64,000 bases of DNA from G965115915 sp965115915 (GTDB lineage: Bacteria > Pseudomonadota > Gammaproteobacteria > Eutrophobiales > Eutrophobiaceae): NCBI GenBank assembly GCA_965115915.1, contig OZ220483.1:2029084-2093083 (forward strand). The letters run 5' to 3'. Position numbers and translations under genes: made by a program. Of the stretch, positions 35,065 through 43,982 are shown piece after piece. The notes under the pieces were generated by a model. The model ran no database searches. It was not told the DNA's origin and saw only the letters and a list, made by a program, of their open reading frames with translations. Position 1 is the stretch's first letter. The number at the start of each line of letters is the position of its first letter.

Positions 35065-36384
35065 TCAGTTTGACAGCAGGCGACTCAGGTTGACATAGTC
35101 GTCGTTGAGCTTCTGATCCTCTTTACGCAGGGAAGTCACCTTCTGACACGCATGCAGTACGGTGGTGTGGTTTCGGCCACCGAAATTGTCTCCGATCTCC
35201 GGCAGACTGATATTGGTCAGGTCCTTGGCCAGCGACATGGCGATCTGCCGCGGTCGGGTCACACTGCGCTTGCGACTTTTGGAACTCAGATCAGCGACAC
35301 GGATATTGAAATATTTCGCGGTGGTCTTCTGAATGTCCTCTATGGTGATCCGTTTGTCCTGTACCAGCAGTAGGTCGTGCAACGCGGTCTTGCTAAGTTC
35401 CAGTGTGATATCGGAGCATGTGAAATTGGCGTGTGCGACAATCCGGTTGAGTGCCCCTTCAAGTTCGCGCACGTTGGAGCGGAAGTGTCTTGCGACAAAG
35501 GAGGCCACTTCATCCGACAGCGGGATGTTCAGTGATTCCGCCTTGAGTTGCAGGATGGCGATACGGGTTTCCAAGTCCGGTGGTTCAATGGATACAGTCA
35601 GTCCGGAACTGAAGCGCGACTTCAACCGGTTTTCGATGCCTTCCACTTCCTTGGGAAACTGGTCACAACTGAGTATAACCTGTTTCTGCTGTTCTATGAG
35701 TGTGTTGAAGGTGTGAAAAAATTCTTCCTGTGTGCCGGTTTTTCCGGCAAAGAATTGAATGTCGTCAAGCAGTAATACATCGGGTCGCCGGTAGTATCGC
35801 TTGAACGCATCCATGGTCTTGTGCCGGTATGCCAGGGACATATCGGAGAGAAAGCGTTCCGAGCGTACATAAACGATGTTGACGGACCGGTTTTTATCCA
35901 GCAGCGCATTGCCAATGGCATGCATAAGGTGGGTCTTCCCAAGCCCCACACCACCACAAATGAACAGCGGGTTATAGGAACGTCCCGGTTTCTCCGCTAC
36001 CTGTGCCGAGGCGGCGTAAGCCAGTTGATTGGAGTCTCCCGCGACGAAGTTCTGGAAAGAAAAGTTTTTGTTGATGCTGGATTTTCTGGCACTATACCGG
36101 GCATCGTCCGGCAGTGCGGTAGTGTCTTTTTCGAAGTCGGGTTCTTTGCTACCGACTTCCAGCTTCAGTTTGAGCTTTTCCCCGGTGTCGTTACCGATCA
36201 AGTGTTGGATCTTCTCTCTATAGTCACACTTGACGCGCTCAAGCACGAAGCGATTCGGGGCCAGAAGCCGTAGCGTTTCTGCTTCCTTGACCGCGTGTAG
36301 CGGGCGTATCCACAGGTTGAATTCCTGCGCAGGGATATCTCCCTGCAAGCGGTTCAAGCAGTTTTTCCAGCACTGGGGTTCCAA
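35065..36384 (-). CDS. dnaA: Chromosomal replication initiator DnaA
   Basis: DnaA binds the origin and melts it to start replication. The 439-residue protein has an N-terminal DnaB-interaction domain (CWKNCLNRLQGDIPAQEFNL), an AAA+ domain with Walker A GGVGLGKTHL and Walker B LLLDDIQFF, and the C-terminal DNA-binding helix-turn-helix (RPRQIAMSLAKDL and GGRNHTTVLHACQ). The start appears to be a TTG at 36384; a TGA in the same frame lies just upstream, so only ATT or TTG fit. A weak start is common for dnaA, whose level is limited. Confidence 0.97.
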   Translation of the reverse strand: MEPQCWKNCLNRLQGDIPAQEFNLWIRPLHAVKEAETLRLLAPNRFVLERVKCDYREKIQHLIGNDTGEKLKLKLEVGSKEPDFEKDTTALPDDARYSARKSSINKNFSFQNFVAGDSNQLAYAASAQVAEKPGRSYNPLFICGGVGLGKTHLMHAIGNALLDKNRSVNIVYVRSERFLSDMSLAYRHKTMDAFKRYYRRPDVLLLDDIQFFAGKTGTQEEFFHTFNTLIEQQKQVILSCDQFPKEVEGIENRLKSRFSSGLTVSIEPPDLETRIAILQLKAESLNIPLSDEVASFVARHFRSNVRELEGALNRIVAHANFTCSDITLELSKTALHDLLLVQDKRITIEDIQKTTAKYFNIRVADLSSKSRKRSVTRPRQIAMSLAKDLTNISLPEIGDNFGGRNHTTVLHACQKVTSLRKEDQKLNDDYVNLSRLLSN

Positions 36385-36425
36385 AATAGCGGTCTCGGGC
36401 CATCAGGTGAAGCAGTTCAGGGGAT

Positions 36426-36431
36426 AGTATA
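36426..36431 (-). promoter_or_regulatory. Candidate -10 box of dnaA
   Basis: TATACT on the minus strand, about 42 nt upstream of the TTG start. No good -35 hexamer is visible at 17 nt. Confidence 0.3.
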
Positions 36432-36478
36432 CCGCTTTCCTGTGCCATATGCTGCCACCGATGTCCGGAGGTTGAAGA

Positions 36479-36507
36479 TTGACAGCAGCGGGAGAAATTA
36501 TTACCAT
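36479..36507 (+). promoter_or_regulatory. Promoter of rpmH-rnpA
   Basis: A perfect TTGACA (36479-36484) with a 17-nt spacer to TACCAT (36502-36507). It leaves a leader of about 90 nt before rpmH. Confidence 0.5.
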
Positions 36508-36601
36508 GCCGCCGTTCGACAGGAGCCGTAATGAACGTGATCTGTCCTGTCCCTTGCCTGCCCGATATGCCGGCCTCAAAGATTTTAAGAGAGACACAGA
36601 C

Positions 36602-36736
36602 ATGAAGAGGACATTTCAGCCAAGTCGAATCAAGCGTAAACGAAATCATGGATTCCGTGTCCGGATGCGAACACGGACAGGCAGGGCCATTATTCGGGCA
36701 CGCCGCCGGCGAGGAAGGAAACAGCTTTCTGCCTAG
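36602..36736 (+). CDS. rpmH: Ribosomal protein bL34
   Basis: The 44-residue, highly basic protein begins MKRTFQPSRIKRKRNHGFR, the invariant opening of bL34, a component of the large ribosomal subunit. The start at 36602 is fixed by this homology; the open frame further upstream to 36479 is not coding. It is divergent from dnaA and immediately followed by rnpA (3-nt gap), the standard arrangement. Confidence 0.97.
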   Translation: MKRTFQPSRIKRKRNHGFRVRMRTRTGRAIIRARRRRGRKQLSA

Positions 36737-36739
36737 TCC

Positions 36740-37087
36740 GTGCGGCGCAGGCGGATGCGTTTGACCCGCAGGCACAGGCTCCGGGACCGAGGGGCGTTTC
36801 AGACCGTATTCCGTACCGGCAAGCGGATTTCAAGCCCTGCATTCCAGGTGGTCGTCGGGAAGCCACGCAAGGCGTATCCAGCCCGTTTGGGTCTGTCCAT
36901 ATCGAAACGGCAAGTGCGCCGTGCGGTGGACAGGAACCGCCTGAAGCGGCTTATACGTGAAAGCTTCCGGCAGCATCGGGAACGGATGGAGGGACGGGAC
37001 ATTATCGTGGTGGCGCGTTGCCCGGCAATTGAACTGGACAATGCCACGATCAGAAAAAAATTCTCTGCTTACTGGAAAAACATCTGA
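36740..37087 (+). CDS. rnpA: Ribonuclease P protein component
   Basis: RnpA binds the RNase P RNA and helps remove 5' leaders from tRNA precursors. The 115-residue basic protein has the RNR signature (DRNRLKRLIRESFR, about 65-78) and SISKRQVRRAV. The first residue is a GTG (MRRRRMRLTRRHRL); the ATG at residue 6 is an alternative. It lies between rpmH and yidD. Confidence 0.94.
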   Translation: MRRRRMRLTRRHRLRDRGAFQTVFRTGKRISSPAFQVVVGKPRKAYPARLGLSISKRQVRRAVDRNRLKRLIRESFRQHRERMEGRDIIVVARCPAIELDNATIRKKFSAYWKNI

Positions 37088-37089
37088 AA

Positions 37090-37323
37090 TTGCAACGGCC
37101 CGTTCTCTTTTTGATCGCGGTGTATCAGCGTTACCTGAGTCCGTTTCTTCCTGTCTCGTGTCGCTTTTTCCCTAGTTGTTCGGACTATTGCGTCGAGGCG
37201 ATAGCCCGTTTTGGCCTGTGCCGGGGTGTGCTACTGACGTTGGGACGCGTCGCCCGTTGTCAACCCTTCTGTGGCGGCGGGGTTGATCCGGTTCCTGAGC
37301 GGGCAGACCCGGAAAGATCATGA
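37090..37323 (+). CDS. yidD: Membrane protein insertion efficiency factor YidD
   Basis: YidD helps YidC-dependent insertion of membrane proteins. The 77-residue protein has the family core YQRYLSPFLPVSCRFFPSCSDYC and RVARCQPFCGGGVDPVP. The frame begins with a TTG at 37090, two bases after the rnpA stop; no ATG is available, so a TTG start is required. It precedes yidC by 4 nt. Confidence 0.93.
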   Translation: MQRPVLFLIAVYQRYLSPFLPVSCRFFPSCSDYCVEAIARFGLCRGVLLTLGRVARCQPFCGGGVDPVPERADPERS

Positions 37324-37327
37324 GCTG

Positions 37328-39016
37328 ATGGAGACGCGGCGCTTCATTCTGATCATCGCGCTGAGCCTGGTCGGGCTGATGCTGTGGCAGGAATGGCAAA
37401 CGGATTACGGTCGCACCCGCCCGTCCGACAAGCCGGCGCCTCAGGCACAGCGGCAGCCGATCATGGATCAGGACACTGGTGTGGCTCGGCAGCAGTCCCC
37501 GGTCGCGCTGGATCTCCCGGCGGCACAACCACCACAGGGAACAGACCCGACACCAGCGGCCAGCGATACGCTTACCGTACAGCAACGCGAGCCGCATATC
37601 TCGGTCAGTACGGATGTGTTGCAACTACAGATCAGCTTGCGCGGGGCCACCATCTCCCGGGTCGCTCTGCCCGCGTATCCGATAGACAAGCGGGTCCCGG
37701 ATGAGCCGGTGCTATTGCTTGATGGGGAGCGAGGAGACGGATTTCACATATTGCAGTCGGGACTGTTGAGTGAAGGACGGCAACTGCCGAACCACAGTAG
37801 CCGATACCGTGCCGACCAGGACCACTATGTACTTGGCGATGCGCAGACCCTGAAAGTGGATTTGTACTGGGAGGGTGACGAGTTGCGGGTGACGCGCAGC
37901 CTGGTATTTCGCCGAGGCTCCTATCTGGTGGAATCGTTCTACGTAGTGGAAAACCTCGGTGCCGACCCACTGGAGTTCAGTCTTTATGCCCAGCAGCAGC
38001 GCACGGAACCAAGGCAGCGCGACTCCTTCTTCATCTATACCTACACCGGAGCGGTTATCTCCACGCCGGAGGATCGTTACCGCAAGGTCGACTTCGCCGA
38101 TATGCGCGAAGAAAAACTGTCTCTCAGTACCAGTAACGCCTGGATTGCATTGCTGCAGCACTATTTTGTTACCGCGTTGCTGCCACCAGACTCGACTTCG
38201 GTCTGGAATTACTACGCGCACCATGTGCCGGAAAAGAACAGTTATCTGATCGGCATGATCTCTCCCTGGCAGCAAGTGCCAGCCGCGGCCAGTGTGCAAC
38301 TCGGCCAGCGCGTGTATATCGGACCGAAGACCCAGCGCGTATTGCGTAGCATTGCCGATGGACTGGAATTGACCGTGGACTATGGTTTTCTGTGGTTCAT
38401 TTGCAAGTTCCTGTTCTGGGTGCTGGAGCACCTGTTTGCCCTTAGCGCCAACTGGGGTTGGTCCATAGTATTGCTGACACTGTTGATCAAGCTGGCGTTT
38501 TACCATCTTTCCGCGGTCGGCTACCGCTCGTTGGCGAACATGCGTCGGATTCAGCCGCGCATCATGGCGATACGGGAACGTTTCCGGGATGACCGCCAGC
38601 AACTCAATCAGGCGATGATGGAAATATACCGCAAGGAGAAGATCAATCCGCTCAGCGGTTGTTTTCCGATCCTGGTGCAGATACCGGTGTTCATCGCGTT
38701 GTACTGGGTGTTGCTGGAGAGCGTGGAGTTGCGGCAGGCCGAGTTCATCTTCTGGATCGATGACCTGTCCGCGCCAGACCGTTTTTATGTGTTGCCACTG
38801 GTCATGGGGCTAACGATGTATGTGCAACAGAAACTCAATCCGCCGCCGATGGACCCGGTACAGGAGAAGATACTGTCTTTTCTGCCGGTGGTCTTTACCG
38901 TGTTTTTTGCTTTCTTCCCGTCGGGGTTGGTACTTTACTGGGTGGTCAACAATATCCTTTCCATCATCCAGCAATGGGTTATCATGCGCGGCATAGAGCG
39001 TTCCGCCGCGTCCTGA
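37328..39016 (+). CDS. yidC: Membrane protein insertase YidC
   Basis: YidC inserts and folds inner-membrane proteins. From the ATG at 37328 (METRRFILIIALSLVGLML) it is 562 residues. It has an N-terminal membrane anchor, a large periplasmic beta-sandwich domain (about 55-330) and the five-helix core, with the conserved hydrophilic-groove region and GCFPILVQIPVFIALYWVL. An earlier in-frame start at 37271 overlaps yidD and is rejected. This is the gram-negative, long form. Confidence 0.96.
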   Translation: METRRFILIIALSLVGLMLWQEWQTDYGRTRPSDKPAPQAQRQPIMDQDTGVARQQSPVALDLPAAQPPQGTDPTPAASDTLTVQQREPHISVSTDVLQLQISLRGATISRVALPAYPIDKRVPDEPVLLLDGERGDGFHILQSGLLSEGRQLPNHSSRYRADQDHYVLGDAQTLKVDLYWEGDELRVTRSLVFRRGSYLVESFYVVENLGADPLEFSLYAQQQRTEPRQRDSFFIYTYTGAVISTPEDRYRKVDFADMREEKLSLSTSNAWIALLQHYFVTALLPPDSTSVWNYYAHHVPEKNSYLIGMISPWQQVPAAASVQLGQRVYIGPKTQRVLRSIADGLELTVDYGFLWFICKFLFWVLEHLFALSANWGWSIVLLTLLIKLAFYHLSAVGYRSLANMRRIQPRIMAIRERFRDDRQQLNQAMMEIYRKEKINPLSGCFPILVQIPVFIALYWVLLESVELRQAEFIFWIDDLSAPDRFYVLPLVMGLTMYVQQKLNPPPMDPVQEKILSFLPVVFTVFFAFFPSGLVLYWVVNNILSIIQQWVIMRGIERSAAS

Positions 39017-39046
39017 AGAAGGAGGCGGGTTTCCTTGGTATGGGCG

Positions 39047-40399
39047 ATGAAGACGCAGCGCGAGACCATAGCAGCGATCGCGACCGCAAGCGAGCCTGCG
39101 GCCATCGGTATCGTTCGCCTTTCCGGTGCGGCCTGCGTGGATATCGCGCAGGGACTTACCGGCGCATCCGAGCCGCCACCCCCGCGCCATGCCCGCTACT
39201 GCGCCCTGCGGGATGTGGCGGGGGATGTGCTGGATCAGGGTCTGCTGCTGTATTTCGCCGCGCCGGCCTCCTTCACCGGCGAGGACATGCTGGAATTGCA
39301 GGTACATGGCAGCCCGTTCGTGCTGCGGGCCTTGCTTGAGCGAGTGACGCAACTGGGGGCGCGTCTGGCCAGACCCGGAGAGTTTTCCGAACGGGCCTTT
39401 TTGAATGGCCGTATCGATCTGCTGCAGGCGGAGGCCATACTCGATATCATCCGTGCCCGTTCCGACGCTGCGGCGCGTGCCGCGGCGCGTTCCCTGCAGG
39501 GCCGGTTTTCCGCCCAGGTGGCCCGGCTCGAGGAAGCCTTGATACAGGCACGTGCCCGTTGCGAGGCGGCACTGGATTTCCCGGAAGAGGAGCAGACGCA
39601 ACAGGCCGTGGCGCAGGACCTCGCCAGGCAACTCGCGCAACTCGGCGAGCGGCTACGCGAGATCCTGCGCCGGGCGCGTCAGGGCCAGAGGCTGAATGCA
39701 CGTTTCCAGGTTGTGATCCTGGGTGCCCCGAATGTGGGAAAGTCTACGCTGTATAACCGGATAAGCGGGGAGGAACGGGCCATAGTCAGTGCCGAGGCGG
39801 GGACTACCCGGGACCTGTTGCGGGCACCGGTATGGCTGGACAGGCTGTGTGTGGAACTGATCGACACGGCCGGGTTGCGCACTGCCGGGAACGCGGTCGA
39901 ACAGGAAGGCATGCGCCGTGCCCGGGAGGCGGCACAGCAGGCAGACCTGCTGGTATTGGCGCGGGATGGCACCAACCCGTATCCGGAACTGGAGCAGGCG
40001 GCGCTTGCGGCCAAGCCGCGGATACGGGTGCTTGGCAAGATCGACCTGGGAGGCTCCCCGGCGGGATGGCGTAAAGCGGCGGATGGTGAACGCGAGCTCG
40101 CGTTGTCGGCCAGCACCGGGACGGGGGTCGATCTGCTGCTGGAAGCCATCCGTGCACACCTGGAGGAGGGTCAGGAGCAGGCAGACGTGTTTATGGCGCG
40201 GCAGCGCCATGTCGATGCCTTGCTGCGTTGTCAGCGAGAGCTAAGCGAGGCGGAGTCGCGGGCCCGTGAACAGGCGGGGCAGGAACTTGTCGCAGAACAT
40301 CTGCGCCAGGCACAGCGGGCCGTGGAGGAATTGACCGGACAAGTGGGCGATGATGCGGTGCTGTCGGCGATATTTGCCAGTTTCTGTCTGGGGAAGTAG
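39047..40399 (+). CDS. mnmE: tRNA modification GTPase MnmE
   Basis: MnmE, with MnmG, modifies U34 of certain tRNAs. It has an N-terminal folate-binding domain (TIAAIATASEPAAIGIVRLSG), a helical domain interrupted by a G domain with P-loop GAPNVGKST and DTAGLR (G3), and the C-terminal FCLGK (CxGK motif). The ATG at 39047 fits homologues best. However, the only good ribosome-binding site (GGAGG, 39021-39025) is 10 nt before an in-frame TTG at 39035, so a four-residue longer protein is possible. It follows yidC as usual. Confidence 0.95.
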   Translation: MKTQRETIAAIATASEPAAIGIVRLSGAACVDIAQGLTGASEPPPPRHARYCALRDVAGDVLDQGLLLYFAAPASFTGEDMLELQVHGSPFVLRALLERVTQLGARLARPGEFSERAFLNGRIDLLQAEAILDIIRARSDAAARAAARSLQGRFSAQVARLEEALIQARARCEAALDFPEEEQTQQAVAQDLARQLAQLGERLREILRRARQGQRLNARFQVVILGAPNVGKSTLYNRISGEERAIVSAEAGTTRDLLRAPVWLDRLCVELIDTAGLRTAGNAVEQEGMRRAREAAQQADLLVLARDGTNPYPELEQAALAAKPRIRVLGKIDLGGSPAGWRKAADGERELALSASTGTGVDLLLEAIRAHLEEGQEQADVFMARQRHVDALLRCQRELSEAESRAREQAGQELVAEHLRQAQRAVEELTGQVGDDAVLSAIFASFCLGK

Positions 40400-40426
40400 C
40401 GGCGTGCGCCACGCTGGTTCGGCAGA

Positions 40427-41554
40427 TTGAAGATACTCATCAGCACACAGTGTTTCCCGCCCCGTGTCGGGGGCATAGAGGGCCTGATGCGCGGGCTGGC
40501 GGTCGAGCTTGACCGAAAGGGATGCGCAGTCAGCGTCTATGCAGATCATTTTGTGGCACAAGGTGCGACGGAGCGTGCCTTCGACACACGGCAGAGGTTT
40601 TCGGTGCGGCGTTATGGTGGTATCAAGCCGCTACGCAGGCGGCGCAAGGCGGCGCATATCGCGGTGCGGCTTTCCGGTGAACCGGTGGACGCACTGCTCA
40701 TGGACAGTTGGAAAAGTCTGGAATTTTTGCCGGATCGTGCCGCGCCACGCATCCTGTGTCTGGCACACGGGATGGAATATCCACACCACCCGGGCCGCAT
40801 CCGGCGCCGTAGCACACGGCGCAGTCTGGCCAAGGCCACCGACATCATCGCAAACTCCAGCTATACCGCGGCTCGCCTGCGAGAGAGCAGTGGTTGGCAA
40901 GGGGACAATGTGCACGTGATCCCACCAGCGATCCCGCCGCCATCACCACCGGACCCGGCGCTGCTGGCTGCGTTCCGGGCACGCCATGTCGGACGTACAC
41001 CGCAGTTGCTCAGTGTTGGTCGACTGGTTCCCTACAAGGGTTATCAAAGTGTGCTCCAGGCAGTGTCGGAATTGGTCCAGGACTGGCCCGGATTGCTTTA
41101 CCATATCGCCGGAGCCGGCCCGCAGCGTCATGCGCTTGGTCGACTGGTGGATGCGCTCGGTCTGGGGCGGCATGTGGTGTTCCATGGCACGGTGGATCCT
41201 GTGCGGCGCGGTGTGTTGCTGGCACTGGCGGATGTGTTCGCGTTGCCAGGATGTCAAGACAGGGACGATGCGGAAGGTTTTGGTATCGTCTTTCTTGAGG
41301 CGGCGGCGATGGGCGTGCCGGCATTGGCTGGGCGGTTCGGTGGCGCGGCGGATGCGGTGCTGGATGGACAGACCGGCTTTCTGTGCCGGGGAGAGGACCC
41401 GGCGGATGTCGGGCTCCGGTTGCGGCAGTTACTGTCGCAACCGACACTCAGACAGCAGTTTGCCGTCAACGCACGCCGCCATGCCCGGCGTTTTTACTGG
41501 GATAGTGTGATAGGAGAATATCTGGCCTTGTTGCGTCGCGATTGCGCGAGCTGA
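40427..41554 (+). CDS. Family 4 glycosyltransferase
   Basis: The 375-residue protein is a two-domain GT-B glycosyltransferase. It begins with TTG encoding MKILISTQCFPPRVGGIE (the GGxE loop), has LSVGRLVPYKG at the start of the second domain, and shows the retaining-enzyme motif EGFGIVFLEAA (Glu-x7-Glu). It probably adds a sugar to lipopolysaccharide or another surface glycan, given the genes convergent with it. Donor and acceptor are unknown. Confidence 0.85.
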   Translation: MKILISTQCFPPRVGGIEGLMRGLAVELDRKGCAVSVYADHFVAQGATERAFDTRQRFSVRRYGGIKPLRRRRKAAHIAVRLSGEPVDALLMDSWKSLEFLPDRAAPRILCLAHGMEYPHHPGRIRRRSTRRSLAKATDIIANSSYTAARLRESSGWQGDNVHVIPPAIPPPSPPDPALLAAFRARHVGRTPQLLSVGRLVPYKGYQSVLQAVSELVQDWPGLLYHIAGAGPQRHALGRLVDALGLGRHVVFHGTVDPVRRGVLLALADVFALPGCQDRDDAEGFGIVFLEAAAMGVPALAGRFGGAADAVLDGQTGFLCRGEDPADVGLRLRQLLSQPTLRQQFAVNARRHARRFYWDSVIGEYLALLRRDCAS

Positions 41555-41571
41555 GGCGTCTTCCCGGGAGG

Positions 41572-42684
41572 CTATGTGCGAACCTGTTCGTTATACAGCG
41601 CCAGGGTCTGTTGCAGCAAGTCCTCCAGTACGAATGCGGTATTTTCCCTGATCGGTGGCGGCTGTGCCAGAAAGGTGGCAATTGTTTGTGTCGCAGCCGC
41701 CACGTCGGCGATCGGCACCAGTCCTGCCGGTTGCAAACGCGAGAGTATTTCCGCCGCGCCGCCGTGGTCGTAGGCAACGACCGGCACACCGAGAGACAGG
41801 GCTTCCAGCGCCACCCGTCCGAAGGCCTCCGGTGCACGTGAGAGCGACAGTACCACGCGGGATATCGCCATGATCTGGCAGATGTCCCGGCGTGCACCGA
41901 CAAAACTGATGTGCGATTCCAGCCCGCGTTCGCGGATACGGCGGTGCAGATGGCGCAGAAAGCCGCGTCGGCTTTTATGTGCATCGCCGATAACCAGCCC
42001 GTGGGCTTGCGGACAGACCGGTAGCAACCGCTCCAGGAGCGCGATCAGGTCTTCATGTCCCTTCCAGCGCGAGATGCGCCCTGGCAGCGCGATCAGCATC
42101 TTGCCGGACAGTTCGGGCCATTCCTGTTCCCACTGTTGTCGCCATGCGGTATCCGGCTGGAAGCCGCGGGGAAACTGCTGCAACGAAACGCCGTTGTGTA
42201 TCACGCTGAGCCGTGCCGGGTCGGTTTCCGGGAAATGGGAAAGCACATAATCGCGGATGAAATTGGAGACGGCGATGATTCGGTCGGAACGGACCATGAT
42301 ACGGCTGTAAAAATTCACCTCGTAAGGGGCGTGCAGCGTCGAGATCAGCACAGGGCGCGGCCCGTTGAGGCGGCGCAGTGCCAGATGCACGAGCCAGGCG
42401 GGCAGACGTGAGCGCACATGCACGACGTCGAAGCGCCGCCGTTCCAGGTGTCTGCGCAGCACCCGCACGAGCAACGGGGCAAACGGCGATTTCCTGCCCA
42501 CCGCCAGCGACAGATGCGTACTTCCGGCCGCGACCAGTTCCGACACCAGTCGTCCCCCACCGGACATCACGGTGGAATGGTGGCCGGCGCGTACCAGCGC
42601 CTCGGCCACCTCCAGGGTGCCGCGTTCAACCCCGCCGAGTTCCAGTTCCGGCACGACCTGCAGCACCGACAGCACCCGCGTCAT
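41572..42684 (-). CDS. Family 4 glycosyltransferase
   Basis: The ATG at 42684 overlaps the stop of the upstream gene as ATGA, giving 370 residues starting MTRVLSVLQVVPEL. The GGVERGT loop, the SNFIRDY and VIHNGV segments, LPGRISRWKGHEDLI, and the EAFGRVALEAL (Glu-x7-Glu) motif place it in GT4. It resembles lipopolysaccharide core glycosyltransferases. It is the last gene in ilvE - zinc-ribbon - ELM1-like - O-antigen ligase - GT4 and ends 18 nt from the other GT4 gene, tail to tail. Confidence 0.87.
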   Translation of the reverse strand: MTRVLSVLQVVPELELGGVERGTLEVAEALVRAGHHSTVMSGGGRLVSELVAAGSTHLSLAVGRKSPFAPLLVRVLRRHLERRRFDVVHVRSRLPAWLVHLALRRLNGPRPVLISTLHAPYEVNFYSRIMVRSDRIIAVSNFIRDYVLSHFPETDPARLSVIHNGVSLQQFPRGFQPDTAWRQQWEQEWPELSGKMLIALPGRISRWKGHEDLIALLERLLPVCPQAHGLVIGDAHKSRRGFLRHLHRRIRERGLESHISFVGARRDICQIMAISRVVLSLSRAPEAFGRVALEALSLGVPVVAYDHGGAAEILSRLQPAGLVPIADVAAATQTIATFLAQPPPIRENTAFVLEDLLQQTLALYNEQVRT

Positions 42685-43982
42685 CGGTGTGCTCCGGCGG
42701 ATGACAGCAACCACAGGAACAGGAACCACCACAGCAGCGAGGAGAGATAGCCGTCATAAAAGGACATATGGGCGTTCAACGGGAACAGCATGATCAGCGC
42801 GCAGAGCAGGATGCACAGTCGGCGTGGATGGTCGATGACCGCCAAGCCCTGCCGCAGCAGCAGCAGCAGACACAGCAGATAGCCGAATGCGCCCAGCAGG
42901 CCGGTCTCTGCCAGCACCTCCCCGATCAGCAGATGCGGATGGTTGGGTCGGTAGTCCGGCGGCCAGCTCGAGTGTGCCAACCGCTCCGGTGGCATGTGTT
43001 CAAAGAACGCGTAACGAAAGCCGCGTACCCCAACCCCGTTGACCGGGTGTTCCCGCCAGATACGCAGCGCGCCTTCCCAGATCGGCAGGCGTAGCGAGGT
43101 TGCCTGATTGATCTGCACATAGTGGTGGCGGGGTTCCTCCACCACGGGCTGCGGCGCATGGCCTGCGCCAAGCAGTCGGGCGAACTGTCCGGTGCGTTTC
43201 TGAAGCGGGTCGTCGAAGTGCCACAGCAATGTCAGGCACAGGCCGATGCAGATGGCACACCCGCCCATGAGCGCGAGCGTACGCCAGCGGTGGTGGCTGG
43301 TGTACAGCAGGAACGTGGCATACCCGGCCACAGAAAGAATCAGCATTATCCAGGCGGCGCGCCGCCCGCTGATGAAGATTACCGCAAACAGTGGCAGCAG
43401 ACTCGTCAGTAGCCAGCGGGCACGGTGCCAGCGTTCCCGGATATGCTGGAAATACAGCGGAGACACCGCGGCGCAGACATGGGAGATGGTGTTATAGGGA
43501 TGGAACATGCCGGTGATGTCGCCGGGTCGCCGAGGATGGCCGAGCAGGTTGAATCCGGTGAAATACTGTAACAGCGCATCCAGACACCAAAACAGCACGA
43601 TGTAGAAAGTTCCGGCCTGTATGCGTTGGAGATCGACCGGTGGCCGTGACAGCAGCAGCAGCAGTACCCCCATGAAGAAAAAGCGTAGATAGGTACCGGC
43701 GAAATAGCCGGTCTGTGCCGGCTGCACTGCATCGGGCAGGGACACAAGCTGTGGCAACCACAGGCACAGAAACAGTGCACACAGCAGCCGCAACTGCGGC
43801 ATGGCAAGGAGAGTCGCCCGCAACGGTGAACGAAACAGCAGGCAGATGCCGGCGACCGCGGCTATGACGGAGAGGTAATTGTTGACGACCTTGCTGGTAA
43901 ACCCCCACAGCATCAGCAGCATCAGCAGTGAGAACGGCTCGGCCCGCAGGCGTTGCCAGAGCGGCGCCAGACGGCGGTTCAC
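42681..43982 (-). CDS. O-antigen ligase/polymerase family membrane protein (WaaL/Wzy-like)
   Basis: The GTG at 43982 overlaps the upstream stop as GTGA, giving 433 residues. There are roughly ten to twelve hydrophobic helices. The large periplasmic loop before NHPHLLIGEVLAETGLLGAFG contains the conserved His of the Wzy_C domain, and an Arg pair precedes it in SGRRAAW. Such proteins join O-antigen or other glycan to lipid A core, or polymerise it. Which of the two cannot be told from sequence. Confidence 0.82.
   Translation of the reverse strand: MNRRLAPLWQRLRAEPFSLLMLLMLWGFTSKVVNNYLSVIAAVAGICLLFRSPLRATLLAMPQLRLLCALFLCLWLPQLVSLPDAVQPAQTGYFAGTYLRFFFMGVLLLLLSRPPVDLQRIQAGTFYIVLFWCLDALLQYFTGFNLLGHPRRPGDITGMFHPYNTISHVCAAVSPLYFQHIRERWHRARWLLTSLLPLFAVIFISGRRAAWIMLILSVAGYATFLLYTSHHRWRTLALMGGCAICIGLCLTLLWHFDDPLQKRTGQFARLLGAGHAPQPVVEEPRHHYVQINQATSLRLPIWEGALRIWREHPVNGVGVRGFRYAFFEHMPPERLAHSSWPPDYRPNHPHLLIGEVLAETGLLGAFGYLLCLLLLLRQGLAVIDHPRRLCILLCALIMLFPLNAHMSFYDGYLSSLLWWFLFLWLLSSAGAHR

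Noticed and set aside
36306..36314. DnaA box GTATCCACA near the dnaA start
   Set aside because: It is a single near-match lying in dnaA coding sequence (the WIRPL codons on the other strand), with no cluster around it.
37271..37327. Longer N-terminus for YidC
   Set aside because: It overlaps yidD and homologues start at the METRRF-type membrane anchor.
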